A stretch of DNA of 64,000 nucleotides from Halosolutus halophilus (lineage in GTDB: Archaea > Halobacteriota > Halobacteria > Halobacteriales > Natrialbaceae), in contig NZ_CP094974.1 of NCBI RefSeq assembly GCF_022869805.1, positions 2,976,001 to 3,040,000 on the forward strand, read 5' to 3'. The position numbers and the translations under genes are program-made. The notes beneath the pieces were generated by a model. The model was given only the letters and a program-made list of their open reading frames with translations. It searched no databases and was not told the origin of the DNA. This document shows positions 9,266 to 18,648 of the stretch, piece after piece. Within the stretch, counting starts at the first letter, position 1; each line of letters opens with the position of its first letter.

Positions 9266-9630
9266 TCCGGACCGGCGTCGTGATCGTCCTGATCGCGGTC
9301 GGCGCGTTCTTCCTGACGGTCGGGACGATCGGACTGCTCCGGTTGCCGAACGTCTACAACCGGATGCACGCCACGAGCAAGCCGACGACGCTCGGGACCG
9401 CCGCGATCTTCATGGCCGGCTTCGTCCACTTCGGGCCCGGCGAGGAGGGGCTGACCGCGATCATCGGGATCGCCTTCCTCTTCCTGACCGTGCCGACGGG
9501 TGCGCACATGATCGCTCGCGCCGCCGAGCGGATCGGCATTCCATTCCTCGGGAGCGTAACCTGGCCGGATGCCACGGTAGTCGCGAGAGAACGGCGAGAA
9601 CGCGCCGAGAAGGGATCGGAAGACGAGTGA
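9262..9630 (+). CDS. mrpG: Mrp-type Na+/H+ antiporter subunit G
   Basis: This 122-residue MnhG family protein has three transmembrane helices and the signature IGLLRLPNVYNRMHATSKPTTLG. A charged C-terminal tail follows. It is the last gene of the operon and starts at the ATG overlapping the mrpF stop. With it, all seven Mrp subunits are present in the usual A-G order. The complex exports Na+ in exchange for H+ and maintains pH and Na+ balance in the cell membrane. Confidence 0.94.
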   Translation: MIRTGVVIVLIAVGAFFLTVGTIGLLRLPNVYNRMHATSKPTTLGTAAIFMAGFVHFGPGEEGLTAIIGIAFLFLTVPTGAHMIARAAERIGIPFLGSVTWPDATVVARERRERAEKGSEDE

Positions 9631-9809
9631 GGCGGTTACGCGCCCCGCGTGCGGGTGACTCGCCGGCGTCGTCGATCGGTCGCGCGCCCGCGGCGACGAA
9701 CACCGGCGACGACCGTCGCACCGATCGCGCCCGCGAGCATCACGTGAGACAGGGTTAAGCAGGTGAGCGGAGTACTGCGTGTTAATGGATACCAAGGAGT
9801 GACCCAGCC

Positions 9810-10649
9810 GTGACACGCAGCCTTCTCGACGAACTCATCCGATACGACCGCGACATCCACCGGGACCAGCAGCGACGCGAACGAGAACCGTTTCCGGACA
9901 CCGAGGAGATGGTCGACGTCATCCGACACGGTGACCTGCTGCAGGCGTTGCTCGCCGACCCCCTCGATCGGCGCGAGATCGAGGAGGCGCTCGAGGTCTC
10001 ACGGGCGACGAGCCACCGGTTCGTTCGCTGGCTCGAGGAACACGGGTACGGCGAGCGCGTCGACAATCGCTACCAACTGACGGGGCTCGGGACGGTCGTC
10101 GCCGACGGCGTCTGCAAGTTCGAGGGCTACCTCCGGACCGCGCGGCGACTGGACCCGCTGTTCGAGTACATCTGCGAAGACCACGAGGAGTTCGTCATCG
10201 AACCCTTCGCCGACGCGACGGTCACCGTCGCCACCCCGTCGGACCCCTACGCACCGATCGCGCGCTTCCTGTCGCTCCTGCGCGAGAGCGACACGTTCCG
10301 CGGGTTCAATACGACGCACATGATTCCGCCAGGGCTCGAGACGTCCGACGACCTGCTCGAAGATCGGACCGTCGAACTCGTCTACGTCCCCGACACCGTC
10401 GAGACGCTTCGAGACGAGTCGGACACCGCCCTCGCGACGGCCATCGACGAGGGAAACGTCACCGTCCGCACGAGAGACGCCCTTCCGTACGGCCTCGCGT
10501 TGTTCGACGATCGGGTCGGCGTCGGCGGCTACGACGAGGAAACCGGCACGATGCGCGTGTTCGTCGACACCGACGCGAGGATCGCACGCGAATGGGCGGC
10601 CAGCGTGTTCGATTCGATCCGCGCCGACGCCCGACCGGTGTCCTCCTGA
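9810..10649 (+). CDS. Winged-helix transcriptional regulator, haloarchaeal type
   Basis: The 279-residue protein has a winged helix-turn-helix at about residues 40-90, containing REIEEALEVSRATSHRFVRWLEEHGYGER and a wing ending in YQLTGLGTVVADG. A longer C-terminal sensor-like region (about 100-279) follows, as in the TrmB-like/ArsR-like regulators common in haloarchaea. The start is GTG at 9810, preceded by AAGGAG at 9794-9799. A TATA-like GGGTTAAGC lies near 9753. It follows the mrp operon on the same strand at a distance of about 180 bp, so a separate promoter is likely. The effector is unknown. Confidence 0.85.
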   Translation: MTRSLLDELIRYDRDIHRDQQRREREPFPDTEEMVDVIRHGDLLQALLADPLDRREIEEALEVSRATSHRFVRWLEEHGYGERVDNRYQLTGLGTVVADGVCKFEGYLRTARRLDPLFEYICEDHEEFVIEPFADATVTVATPSDPYAPIARFLSLLRESDTFRGFNTTHMIPPGLETSDDLLEDRTVELVYVPDTVETLRDESDTALATAIDEGNVTVRTRDALPYGLALFDDRVGVGGYDEETGTMRVFVDTDARIAREWAASVFDSIRADARPVSS

Positions 10650-10781
10650 GACGGCTCTCGATACGTCGCGACGGCGGCCGGAGATCGGCAGTTCTGCGAG
10701 AGCGACGCGAACCGAACGACCGAACGAACCGAACGTGCCTGCCGCTGCTCGGGAGTCGCTGACAGCGGAGAAGGGCGCGTC

Positions 10782-12953
10782 TTACGCGAGCGTCTCGGCG
10801 AGTGCGTCGAGCGCAGCCTCACGGACCGCATCGCGCTCGCCCGGCAGGAACTCGACGTGACCGTCCGCACCGCCCACGACGCTGACGCCTGCGTTGGGTG
10901 CTCGCTCGGCGATCGCGTCGCCGAGATCGCGGACGTTCAGCGAGGCGGTCGTGCGGACGTGGAGTTCGTCCGACCCGACGCCGAGCGTCACGAACGGGGT
11001 GTCGGCCCGATCGCGTTCGCGGCGGTGCAGTTCGTCCAGCAGCAGGACGGTGGTCGGGAAGTCGTACCGGTGCGTGAACGCGTCCGTGTCCAGCAGCGTG
11101 ACGGTCACGCCGTCGACGGCGCGATCCGTCGCGTTCTCCTGAGCCGTCTCGAGTTCGGTCTCGAGTTTCGCGCGGAACTGTTCGGAGACGTGGGCGGCGA
11201 GCCCATCGTTTCGAGGCGACGAGGCGTCGCTGTCCTCGAACAGCAGGTCGATGACGAGTTCCCGCTTGTCCTTGTAGGACTGGTAGTAGGCCTCGAGCGC
11301 GACGGCTTCACGACGGTTCGAGATGGCCGTCTCGTCGTAGCCGGCGTCGGCCGCGAGGTCGACGTAGTCCGCGGGTGCGTTCTCCCAGTAGCTGACTGCG
11401 GGGAGGTGCTGGAGGTCAGCCCGCACGCCGTCGTTGACGTGGGCGGCGACGTTGGCCGCGAGCGCCGTCGAGGTGACGTCCGACACGTCGGCACCAGCGA
11501 GCGAGGGAGCGACGGCGACGGTGACGGCGTCGCCGATCTCCTCGTCGGCACGGCTGTCGTCGACCACCAGCGCCTCGGCGTCGTACATCGAGAGGAGGTC
11601 GTAGCCGTCGACGGACTCGACGGTCGACCCGGCGTCGACGAGCACGACGAGCGGGAGTTGCTCGCCGTGGCGATCGCGGGCCTCGAGCATCGACGTGACG
11701 TCGTCGGTCGCGGCGTCCATGTCGTAGACGCGGCCGTCGAGAGGCCGGCGCTCGAAGTAGTGGTACTCCGCGTCCTCGCGGGTGTGTTTCTCGCGGATCA
11801 GCGGCAGGACGGCGCGTTCGATGGCCGCCCCGGCGACGTAGCCGTCGGCGGTCGCGCCGTGGCGGACGACGATCGGCCGGGCCTCCATGACGGCCCGTCG
11901 GATCGCCGTCGCGGCGTCGACGATGCCGTCCTCGACGGCCGTGACGGCGTCGTTGTCGGCCAGCAGGCCGACGTCGGCCGGCCGAGCCTCGCTCTCGATC
12001 GCGTTCTCGAGTCGGTCGCGAACGGCCTGGCGGTCCTCGTCCTGGAGAATATTCAGGGATTCGGTCTCGATCTGCAACTCTCCGTGGTGGCGTTCGACTT
12101 CGCCCTCGAGGGCGACGACGTCGTCGATCTCGACGTCGGGGTACGCGCGAACGCCGGCCTCCTCGAACGCCGCACACTCGACGGTCGCGGTCTCGTCGCG
12201 GAGTTCGAAGACGGTCGGGCCGCTGGTCTGGCGGACGCCGGTGATCTCGCCCTCGAGGCGAACGACGCTGCCGACCTGCGAGTCGATCGCGTCGATCGTC
12301 GTCCGGTTGAGCGCGGGTTCGGCGTCGGCCGCGTCGTCGGTCGCCGGCGTCGACGCGGCGGCGCTTTCGGTCGCGACGGACCCGCTACCGCTGGCGACGG
12401 TTTCGCTCGCGTCCGGGGCGGGACTCTCCGTATCGGTCGGCCCGCCGTCGTCGGCGGTCGCCTGGAGGTCGCCGGCCTCGACGTCGTCCGCGTCGACGTC
12501 GGAGACGGCTGCCTCGGACCGATCGCCGCCGTCCGCCGTCTCCTGGGAGTGGTCGTCGTCCTCGGTCTCGAACGCTTCGGGACGGACCTCGTCGGTACCC
12601 GTGTCGATCAGCTTCCCGCGGAACTCGCGTTCGCGTTGCCGGATCGACCAGCCGAGGTCCACGTTACCGTTGTCCCGGACCTCGAGCACCTGGACGAAGA
12701 CGTCGTCCCCGGGCTCCCAGTCGAGACTCTCGAGTCGTTTGTCTAGTTCGCTTCTGTGCAACAGGCCAGTGACGTGGTCTCCGATGTCGACGAAGACCCC
12801 GAAGTCGGCGTAACCATCGACAGTGCCCCGGTAGTAGCGACCGGGGGTTAGCTGCGAGGGAGAATTGCCGTGGAATTCGAAGACGGCATCCTCTTCGTGG
12901 CTCTCGCAGATCTCGCCGTCGACGGGTGTGCCGCAGATGATACAGTTACCCAT
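10782..12953 (-). CDS. Zinc-ribbon/S1/OB-fold protein with degenerate RecJ-like DHH domain
   Basis: This 723-residue protein has four parts. First is an N-terminal zinc ribbon (CIICGTP... GEIC, residues 4-16). Second is an S1 RNA-binding domain (about 35-110, RYYRGTVDGYADFGVFVDIG). Third, after a long acidic linker, is an OB-fold of the RecJ/aspartyl-tRNA-synthetase anticodon type (about 215-300). Last is a DHH/DHHA1-like region (about 340-723). In active RecJ-like enzymes the metal motifs are D-x-D-x-D, DHH and GGH. Here the first is reduced to HGATADGY, the DHH site reads VVDDSRADEE, and the last reads GGADGHVEF. Phosphoesterase activity is therefore doubtful and a nucleic-acid-binding role more likely. 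The start is the ATG at 12953. Confidence 0.85.
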   Translation of the reverse strand: MGNCIICGTPVDGEICESHEEDAVFEFHGNSPSQLTPGRYYRGTVDGYADFGVFVDIGDHVTGLLHRSELDKRLESLDWEPGDDVFVQVLEVRDNGNVDLGWSIRQREREFRGKLIDTGTDEVRPEAFETEDDDHSQETADGGDRSEAAVSDVDADDVEAGDLQATADDGGPTDTESPAPDASETVASGSGSVATESAAASTPATDDAADAEPALNRTTIDAIDSQVGSVVRLEGEITGVRQTSGPTVFELRDETATVECAAFEEAGVRAYPDVEIDDVVALEGEVERHHGELQIETESLNILQDEDRQAVRDRLENAIESEARPADVGLLADNDAVTAVEDGIVDAATAIRRAVMEARPIVVRHGATADGYVAGAAIERAVLPLIREKHTREDAEYHYFERRPLDGRVYDMDAATDDVTSMLEARDRHGEQLPLVVLVDAGSTVESVDGYDLLSMYDAEALVVDDSRADEEIGDAVTVAVAPSLAGADVSDVTSTALAANVAAHVNDGVRADLQHLPAVSYWENAPADYVDLAADAGYDETAISNRREAVALEAYYQSYKDKRELVIDLLFEDSDASSPRNDGLAAHVSEQFRAKLETELETAQENATDRAVDGVTVTLLDTDAFTHRYDFPTTVLLLDELHRRERDRADTPFVTLGVGSDELHVRTTASLNVRDLGDAIAERAPNAGVSVVGGADGHVEFLPGERDAVREAALDALAETLA

Positions 12954-13046
12954 CTACCCGGACCAAGCAGTTTCGCCCTAAAACGGTTGTCGGAATGCGT
13001 TCGGGACGAACACACCGATCGATCGCGGAAACACGTGACAGAATAG

Positions 13047-13310
13047 TCACTCGAATACCGGGGATTCGTCCTCGAGCGTCTCGATGTCGTCGGCGATTTT
13101 GCGGACGTCCTCGGGGAACAGCGATACCTGAATTTCGTTGCCGTCCTCGTCCTCGAAGACGAGTTTGACGCGCTTGTCGCCGAACGCCCGTGCCTCGGCG
13201 GACTCGACGTCGAACAGTTTGACCGTCGCCGACTTGTTCTTCGGGCCGACGTTCTTGATCGATCCGTCGTTCAGCTCTACCATGAACTCCTCGAGGGTCA
13301 GTGCGAGCAT
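13047..13310 (-). CDS. Small conserved haloarchaeal protein
   Basis: The product is an 87-residue acidic soluble protein starting MLALTLEEFMVELNDG and ending ESPVFE. I choose the ATG at 13310 and reject the long upstream extension to 13799, which is low-quality sequence running across a promoter region. No named domain is recognised. It is monocistronic, between the DHH-type protein and the UPF0173 gene. Confidence 0.75.
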   Translation of the reverse strand: MLALTLEEFMVELNDGSIKNVGPKNKSATVKLFDVESAEARAFGDKRVKLVFEDEDGNEIQVSLFPEDVRKIADDIETLEDESPVFE

Positions 13311-13682
13311 GGTCGTCGTAGGAACGCCGTACAAAAAACGGTACGGCATCGTCGGCGGGAGTGCCGACCGGCGAGGGACCGGCTCCCTCTGTCGCCGTAC
13401 TCGTCGAGCATCGAGGAGGGTCGTTTCCGGTGGTGAACTCGCCCGACTCACTACGCTCGACGCGTCGTTAGCACGATCGCGCGGTGCGCGACCGGACCGC
13501 ATGCGTGGTGTGTCAGTTCGCGTGCGGCCTGTTATCATTGCGAGACCTATCGTATAAATATTGGTGATCGTACACAACCGTACGCGGGGTGCCAGGCGAT
13601 CGATTCCGCAGCGGCTGACGGCGGTAGCAGCGCCAACGGGCGGCGTATTCACCGTCTGCGGCACGCCCTCGCGCTCGCCCAG

Positions 13683-13690
13683 TTTTAAGT
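13683..13690 (+). promoter_or_regulatory. Probable TATA-box promoter of the UPF0173 gene
   Basis: TTTTAAGT lies about 30 bp before the ATG at 13717, as expected for a leaderless haloarchaeal promoter. The rest of the 13,311-13,716 interval holds no convincing gene; both strands contain only arginine- or serine-rich shadow frames. Confidence 0.5.
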
Positions 13691-13716
13691 TTGCTTCGAC
13701 CCAAGGTTCGAATGCT

Positions 13717-14442
13717 ATGCAAGTCACCTGGCACGGCCACTCGACGTGGCACGTCACCGTTGGCGACACCGAGTTGCTGATCGATCCGTTCTTCGACAAT
13801 CCGAAGACCGGACTGGAGCCGTCGGACGTCGAGACACCGGACTACGTGTTGCTGACACACGGCCACGCCGATCACATCGCCCACGCCGGCGAGTTCTCAG
13901 ACGCGACGCTGGTGGCGACGCCCGAACTCGCCTCCTACTGCGAGGCGGAGTTCGGCTTCGAGGACGCCGTCGGCGGGATGGGAATGAACCTCGGCGGGAC
14001 CGTCGAGTGTGGCGACGCGTTCGTCACTATGCACCGTGCCGACCACACCAACGGCATCATGACCGAGTACGACGCGAGTGCCGGCATGCCTGCCGGCTTC
14101 GTCGTCTCGGACACGAAGCCCACGCAGGCGGCCGACGCGGAGTCGACGACGTTCTACCACGCCGGCGACACCAGCCTCATGCCCGAGATGCGTGACGTCA
14201 TCGCGCCGTTCCTCGAACCCGACGCGGCGGCCGTCCCGATCGGCGACCACTTCACGATGGGGCCCTGGCAGGCCGCGATCGCCGTCGACTGGCTCGACGT
14301 CGACTACGCGTTCCCGATGCACTACGACACGTTCCCGCCGATCGAACAGGATCCCGCGGACTTCGATCGCGAGGTCACCGCGGCCGGCAGCGATGCCGAG
14401 GTCGTCGCACTCGAGGGCGACGAATCGTTCGATCTCGGCTGA
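13717..14442 (+). CDS. UPF0173 family metal-dependent hydrolase (metallo-beta-lactamase fold)
   Basis: The 241-residue protein opens with [13 protein letters not shown], and the zinc motif HGHADH lies at residues 48-53. A further conserved [21 protein letters not shown] and IGDHFTMGP follow. This is the exact motif order of the UPF0173/YtkL family of MBL-fold hydrolases. The substrate is unknown. The reading frame stays open upstream to 13561, but the start at 13717 matches the family and has a TATA box at the right distance. It is probably monocistronic. Confidence 0.92.
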   Translation: MQVTWHGHSTWHVTVGDTELLIDPFFDNPKTGLEPSDVETPDYVLLTHGHADHIAHAGEFSDATLVATPELASYCEAEFGFEDAVGGMGMNLGGTVECGDAFVTMHRADHTNGIMTEYDASAGMPAGFVVSDTKPTQAADAESTTFYHAGDTSLMPEMRDVIAPFLEPDAAAVPIGDHFTMGPWQAAIAVDWLDVDYAFPMHYDTFPPIEQDPADFDREVTAAGSDAEVVALEGDESFDLG

Positions 14443-14604
14443 ATCGGTTCGGCCGAATCGATCGCGACGGTGTCCGTTCCGGGGTCGGATCGGCCACGAC
14501 GCCCGGGCGACGTGTCGATCGACGCGTTTTCGCTGTCACTCGTCCGAACCGTCCCGGCGTCGAGAACAACGTTTACAGCGCCGGCTGTAGTCATCTCGAC
14601 TGCC

Positions 14605-15000
14605 ATGGCGAAACAGGTCACCACCGTCTCCGAAGAGGGGTTCAGCATGACGAACGAAATCCGTGACTTCGAGTCGACGATCGACGCGACCGGTGAGGAC
14701 GCACCGGACACGCTCGAATCGCTGCTGGCCGCCTACGCGTCCTGTTACGTGCCCGCGCTGCGAGTGGGCGGCGAACAGCGCGGCGTCGGCGACCTCGGTC
14801 GCGTAGCGATCGAGTCGACGGGCGAACTCAACGACGACGACAAACTCGAGTCGATCTCGTTCGACATCAGGGTCGAGGCCGAGGTCGACGACGAGACGGC
14901 CGAGAAGATCCTCGATCGGGCCTTCGAACTCTGCAAGGTCCACGACGCACTGAAGGAGAGCCTGCACGCGGAGACGACGATCGAAGGCGACGCGTTCTAG
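14605..15000 (+). CDS. OsmC family protein
   Basis: This 131-residue OsmC/Ohr-fold protein carries the two conserved cysteines, in YASCYVPAL (mid-protein) and ELCKVHDAL (C-terminal third). These are the redox-active pair that reduces organic hydroperoxides in characterised members. The ATG at 14605 fits the family length; the frame upstream to 14470 is not protein-like. The spacing of the cysteines fits the general OsmC group rather than proving peroxidase activity. Confidence 0.9.
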   Translation: MAKQVTTVSEEGFSMTNEIRDFESTIDATGEDAPDTLESLLAAYASCYVPALRVGGEQRGVGDLGRVAIESTGELNDDDKLESISFDIRVEAEVDDETAEKILDRAFELCKVHDALKESLHAETTIEGDAF

Positions 15001-15190
15001 CGCCCTCGCGACGAGGGTCTCGTACTCGGGTGCAAAGTTCAATAGACTGTTATGTAGTCGCCGCTCGTTCTCCCAGTGTCGACCAATCGCAGTGGTACCC
15101 CCGATATTCGGGGGGTACGGGAGCGGTCTGAGATGTCAACCAATGTGAACTAGCCACAACCACCATATTCATCGACGCCCACGACAGGGT

Positions 15191-16255
15191 ATGCGCCGCG
15201 GACTGGTGGTCCTGCTAGTCGCCGCACTGGTCGCCTCCGCTGGTTACGCCATCGGGTTCGGCGCGAGCGACGAGCACCCCGACGAGAGGGGCGAACCCGA
15301 CGGCAATCTCGAGATTCACCACATCGACGTCGGACAGGGAGACGCGACGCTGGTCGTCACGCCACGCGGAGAGACGATCCTGATCGATTCGGGCGACTGG
15401 CGGGACGCGGGCGACCCCGTCATCGACTATCTCGACGCGCAGGACGTCGATCGGATCGACCACCTGATCGCGACCCACGGCCACGCCGATCACATCGGCG
15501 GTCACGCAGCCGTCATCGAACACTTCGAGGAGCACGGCGATGGCGTCGGGGCGGTCTACGACTCCGGGGTCGTCCACACGAGCCAGACCTACGACGAGTA
15601 CCTCGACGCGGTCGCGGCGTACAACGTGACCCTGTTCGAAATCGGCGAAGGCTACAACCTCTCGCTCGAGAGCGACACCGTCGAGGCGTCGGTGTTGAAT
15701 CCACCGGCGGGCGCGTCCGACCGGGCGGACGACCTCGACGACAGCAGTCTCGTCCTCACGATCGAATTCGGGGAATTCACCTACCTGACGACCGGTGATG
15801 CGGGACAGCGCGCGGAACGACGGCTCGCCGAACAGCGGGGAGCCGACGTCGAAGCCGACGCCTACCAGGTCGGGCACCACGGCTCCTCGAGTGCGTCGAC
15901 GGAGCCGTTCCTCGATGCCGTCGGGCCCGAGATCGCGATCGTGTCCAGCGCCGCCGAGTCCCGGTACGGCCACCCCCACGACGAGGTGCTCGAGTCACTC
16001 GCCGATCGGGACGTCCGAACCTACTGGACCGGTGTTCACGGCGACGTCGTGCTCGAAACCGACGGCGAGACCGTTTCGGTGACGAGCGAGCGAAACGCGT
16101 CGACGGATCCGAAAGATTACGTCGAGACGAAACACGCCCCCCGGAACGGGCCCGAGGGGAACGACTCTTCGTCGACCGAGACCGAATCGATCGACCAGCC
16201 GACGGCCCGCCGGCCGTCGATCGATCGGCCCACGACTGCGCTGACAGTACCATGA
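15191..16255 (+). CDS. Secreted ComEC/Rec2-like metallo-beta-lactamase hydrolase
   Basis: The 354-residue protein has an N-terminal hydrophobic segment (residues 4-24, RRGLVVLLVAALVASAGYA) that is a signal peptide or membrane anchor. An MBL domain similar to the C-terminal nuclease-like domain of ComEC follows. The motifs are HHIDVGQGDATLV, the zinc site [19 protein letters not shown] and QVGHHGSSSAS. The C-terminal 50 residues are a polar low-complexity tail. It probably acts outside the cell on a phosphoester substrate, possibly DNA, but that is inferred from the family. The TGA overlaps the start of a DUF3006 gene, its usual partner. Confidence 0.9.
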   Translation: MRRGLVVLLVAALVASAGYAIGFGASDEHPDERGEPDGNLEIHHIDVGQGDATLVVTPRGETILIDSGDWRDAGDPVIDYLDAQDVDRIDHLIATHGHADHIGGHAAVIEHFEEHGDGVGAVYDSGVVHTSQTYDEYLDAVAAYNVTLFEIGEGYNLSLESDTVEASVLNPPAGASDRADDLDDSSLVLTIEFGEFTYLTTGDAGQRAERRLAEQRGADVEADAYQVGHHGSSSASTEPFLDAVGPEIAIVSSAAESRYGHPHDEVLESLADRDVRTYWTGVHGDVVLETDGETVSVTSERNASTDPKDYVETKHAPRNGPEGNDSSSTETESIDQPTARRPSIDRPTTALTVP

Positions 16256-16530
16256 GCGAACGCTACACTGCAACCCTCGACCGGATCGTCGACGAGACCA
16301 CGGCCGTGCTCCTGTTCGAGGACGAGGGCACGGTCGTCGACGAACGCGCCGTCGACGTCGAGCGACTCCCGCCGGACGGACGGCACGACGGTGCCGTCTT
16401 CGACGTCGAACTCGTGGACGGTTCGCTCCGAGACGTGGCCTACCGTCCCGACGAGGAACGCGACCGCCGGGAGCGAATCCGGGAACGGTTCGATCGGCTC
16501 TCCGAACGCCCGTCCGACGACGACTCCTGA
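16252..16530 (+). CDS. DUF3006 domain-containing protein
   Basis: This is a 92-residue acidic protein with the DUF3006 pattern: YTATLDRIVDETTAVLLFED at the start, a short beta-rich core, and a charged helix with RRERIRERFDRL at the end. The ATG overlaps the stop of the ComEC-like hydrolase (ATGA), so the two are co-translated. DUF3006 proteins commonly accompany secreted MBL hydrolases; the joint function is unknown. Confidence 0.88.
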   Translation: MSERYTATLDRIVDETTAVLLFEDEGTVVDERAVDVERLPPDGRHDGAVFDVELVDGSLRDVAYRPDEERDRRERIRERFDRLSERPSDDDS

Positions 16531-16903
16531 CCGACCCGTCGGTCAATCCCGAATGAACGCCAGTCAGACGGCTGGCCACCGGCGGACAGCGGGACGATAA
16601 AGTGGAGCGGAAGGGAAGCCGACCTCCAGTGGGTGGGGTACCTGCGATGACACGGCAACGGGGTCGTCCCGATCGCGCAGTGGCGCCGACCCCGCTGCAC
16701 GTCGACGATTTCACACTGCCGGGATTATCGATGACGCCAACACACATTGGTAGTCCGGACCGTCAGTACCGGCGAGCCAGTCGATCCACGTCGACTCGAG
16801 TGCCCTCGCTCTCGTCGATTCGAGTGGCACCGATTGCAGCGCTCACGGCCCCGTAACGGCGGAACCCAGTGGGTTCAAGACGATACCCGAGACAGCACCA
16901 CTT
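16531..16903. other. Intergenic region, no gene seen
   Basis: About 370 bp separate the DUF3006 gene from the carbonic anhydrase gene. All frames give arginine- or serine-rich shadow peptides. No repeat or RNA gene was recognised. A promoter for the downstream gene should lie near its 3' end. Confidence 0.5.
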
Positions 16904-17404
16904 ATGTTACGATCCTTCGACGGGATGGAACCGCAGGTCGCCGATTCCGCGTACGTCGACGAGGCCGCGGTCGTCATCGGCGACGTCGTGATCGAAGCCG
17001 ACGCCAGCGTCTGGCCGAACACCACGCTCCGGGGCGATCACGGGACGATCGTCGTCGGCGAAGGGGCGAACGTACAGGACAACGCCGTGATGCACGAGGG
17101 GGCCGAACTGGAGCCCTACGCCACGGTCGGGCACAGCGCGATCGTCCACGACGCGACCGTCGCCGAGCGTGCGCTGGTCGGGATGAACGCCGTCGTGCTC
17201 GACGGCGCTCACGTGGGCGAGAAAGCGGTCGTCGCCGCCGGGAGCGTCGTCACGGAGGGGACCGAGATCCACCCGTCGACGCTCGTCGCAGGCACGCCGG
17301 CCGAACCGAAGGCCGAGGTCGACGATCCGCGGCTCGAGACGACGGCCGAGCGATACGTGGCGCTGTCGACCCGGCACGAAGAGACGTCGGAGCGACTGGA
17401 CTGA
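16904..17404 (+). CDS. Gamma-class carbonic anhydrase family protein
   Basis: The 166-residue protein is a left-handed beta-helix with hexapeptide repeats. The family signatures are present: WPNTTLRGDHGTI, GEGANVQDNAVMHEG, and GHSAIVHDATV with the paired histidines of the zinc site, then LVGMNAVVLDGA and TLVAGTPAEPK near the C-terminus. Homologues reversibly hydrate CO2 or have unknown activity. The ATG at 16904 starts close to the first repeat. It is monocistronic with a short gap to the next gene. Confidence 0.93.
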   Translation: MLRSFDGMEPQVADSAYVDEAAVVIGDVVIEADASVWPNTTLRGDHGTIVVGEGANVQDNAVMHEGAELEPYATVGHSAIVHDATVAERALVGMNAVVLDGAHVGEKAVVAAGSVVTEGTEIHPSTLVAGTPAEPKAEVDDPRLETTAERYVALSTRHEETSERLD

Positions 17405-17483
17405 CGCTCGATCGGCCAACAGTGGCCCGCCAGCCCCGTCGACGAGGGAAACGCTGATACCTGCACCGCACCAATCGACGGCC

Positions 17484-17960
17484 ATGAGCGACACGCAGTG
17501 GACCGACCGGATCGTCGGTGCACGGATGACCGTCGATCAGGAGTTCACCTCGCGGATCCAGGGCTCACAGTTTTCGAGCCAGCAGTGGAGCCTGATCATG
17601 ACCGCGACCGAGTTCGAGATCGAACACCCGGACGATCCCGATCGGGCACGGATCGTCGCCAACACGGAGAAGGTCGAACAGGTCATCCCCGAACTCGACA
17701 ACATCCAGTCGGGAATGGGCGTGATGGGCGGCCAGCCCGGCGGTGCCGGATCGCGCTCGCGCTCGTCCGGTGGGGTCCTCGACTCGATCAAAGGGGCGCT
17801 CGGACTCGGTGGCGGTGACGACGGTGGGTCACACGAGGACCAGCGTCGGGCCGCCGAACAACTCACCCAGGAGTACGCCGACGAACTGCAGTCACACCTC
17901 GAGGCCAACGGGCGGTGGGAATCGGTCCGACGCACCGCAACCGACGGCGGAAAACAGTAG
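17484..17960 (+). CDS. DUF5799 family haloarchaeal protein
   Basis: The 158-residue protein has an N-terminal globular half containing FTSRIQGSQFSSQQWSLIMTA. A glycine/serine-rich linker (about residues 72-118, GGQPGGAGSRSRSSGG then GLGGGDDGG) and a C-terminal helix follow. I recognise it as the haloarchaeal DUF5799 family; no function is known. The ATG at 17484 has no good alternative. It lies 80 bp after the carbonic anhydrase gene. Confidence 0.8.
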   Translation: MSDTQWTDRIVGARMTVDQEFTSRIQGSQFSSQQWSLIMTATEFEIEHPDDPDRARIVANTEKVEQVIPELDNIQSGMGVMGGQPGGAGSRSRSSGGVLDSIKGALGLGGGDDGGSHEDQRRAAEQLTQEYADELQSHLEANGRWESVRRTATDGGKQ

Positions 17961-17992
17961 CGCTCCGAAAACCGTCGACGGCCGATCCCGGC

Positions 17993-18136
17993 TCAATCGC
18001 CGGCGTGGAACATCGTGTACTCGCTGGCCTCGTAGATGTTGATGAGTTCGGTCACGAGTTCGTCGTAGGACTCGTCATCGACGCGCAGTGCGTCCAACCG
18101 TTCGATCGTCTCTTCCTCGAGTTCGACGGAAGGCAT
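17993..18136 (-). CDS. Small DUF7557-like protein (antitoxin-like)
   Basis: A 47-residue protein reads MPSVELEEETIERLDALRV at its start and ends EYTMFHAGD. The beginning has the beta-strand-plus-helix look of ribbon-helix-helix proteins (SVELEEETIERLD), found in small haloarchaeal proteins often labelled antitoxin-like. I use the ATG at 18136; the longer frame to 18250 covers the promoter region and has no haloarchaeal character. No partner toxin gene is next to it. Confidence 0.75.
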   Translation of the reverse strand: MPSVELEEETIERLDALRVDDESYDELVTELINIYEASEYTMFHAGD

Positions 18137-18269
18137 GTGCGGTCGTTCGACGCCAAGGCGCAAAAACACACCGGGGATCGTCCCGCGGGTCGACCACCCG
18201 GCGGGACCGTCCCGGCGACGGCGGCCCCAAGCCACAGCACCTTTAGGCACGCTTCACTACCGTAGTGGT

Positions 18270-18560
18270 ATGACGAACGAAGTAGACACGACGACGATCT
18301 CGATCAGTTCCGACGACGGCTCGACCGACGACGTGACGGTCCCGAGTGGACTCGTCGACCTCGTCGCAGAGGGCGACCAGAGTACCGCCGAGACGATCGG
18401 TGACGTGACGCTGCTGTCGTTCGCCAGCCGCGCTCACCACCTCGTCCACCACGGCGAGGAGACAGACCCGGAACTCGAGGCCCAGGAGGAGCGCGTGATG
18501 GATCTGTTCGAGGAACGGTTCGGCGTCACCTTCGGCGAAGCGACCGGCCACCAGCACTGA
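18270..18560 (+). CDS. DUF7545-like small conserved haloarchaeal protein
   Basis: This 96-residue acidic protein contains FASRAHHLVHHGEETDPELEA and a C-terminal MDLFEERFGVTFGEATGHQH. The many histidines in the middle and at the end could bind a metal, but this is only suggestive. The start at ATG 18270 follows a TATA-like CCTTTAGG near 18239. The gene is divergent from the DUF7557-like gene. Confidence 0.75.
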   Translation: MTNEVDTTTISISSDDGSTDDVTVPSGLVDLVAEGDQSTAETIGDVTLLSFASRAHHLVHHGEETDPELEAQEERVMDLFEERFGVTFGEATGHQH

Positions 18561-18648
18561 GCGGGCGAGACGAGATCGAACGGCAACCACGCGCAACACT
18601 CGTTTTCGATCGATCGACGATTCGAGACCGGTAGCCGGAATGGGACGG

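Noticed and set aside
10857-12746. 629-residue plus-strand frame opposite the DHH-type gene
   Set aside because: Val/Arg/Gly/Asp-rich shadow; the minus-strand gene has S1, OB and zinc-ribbon motifs.
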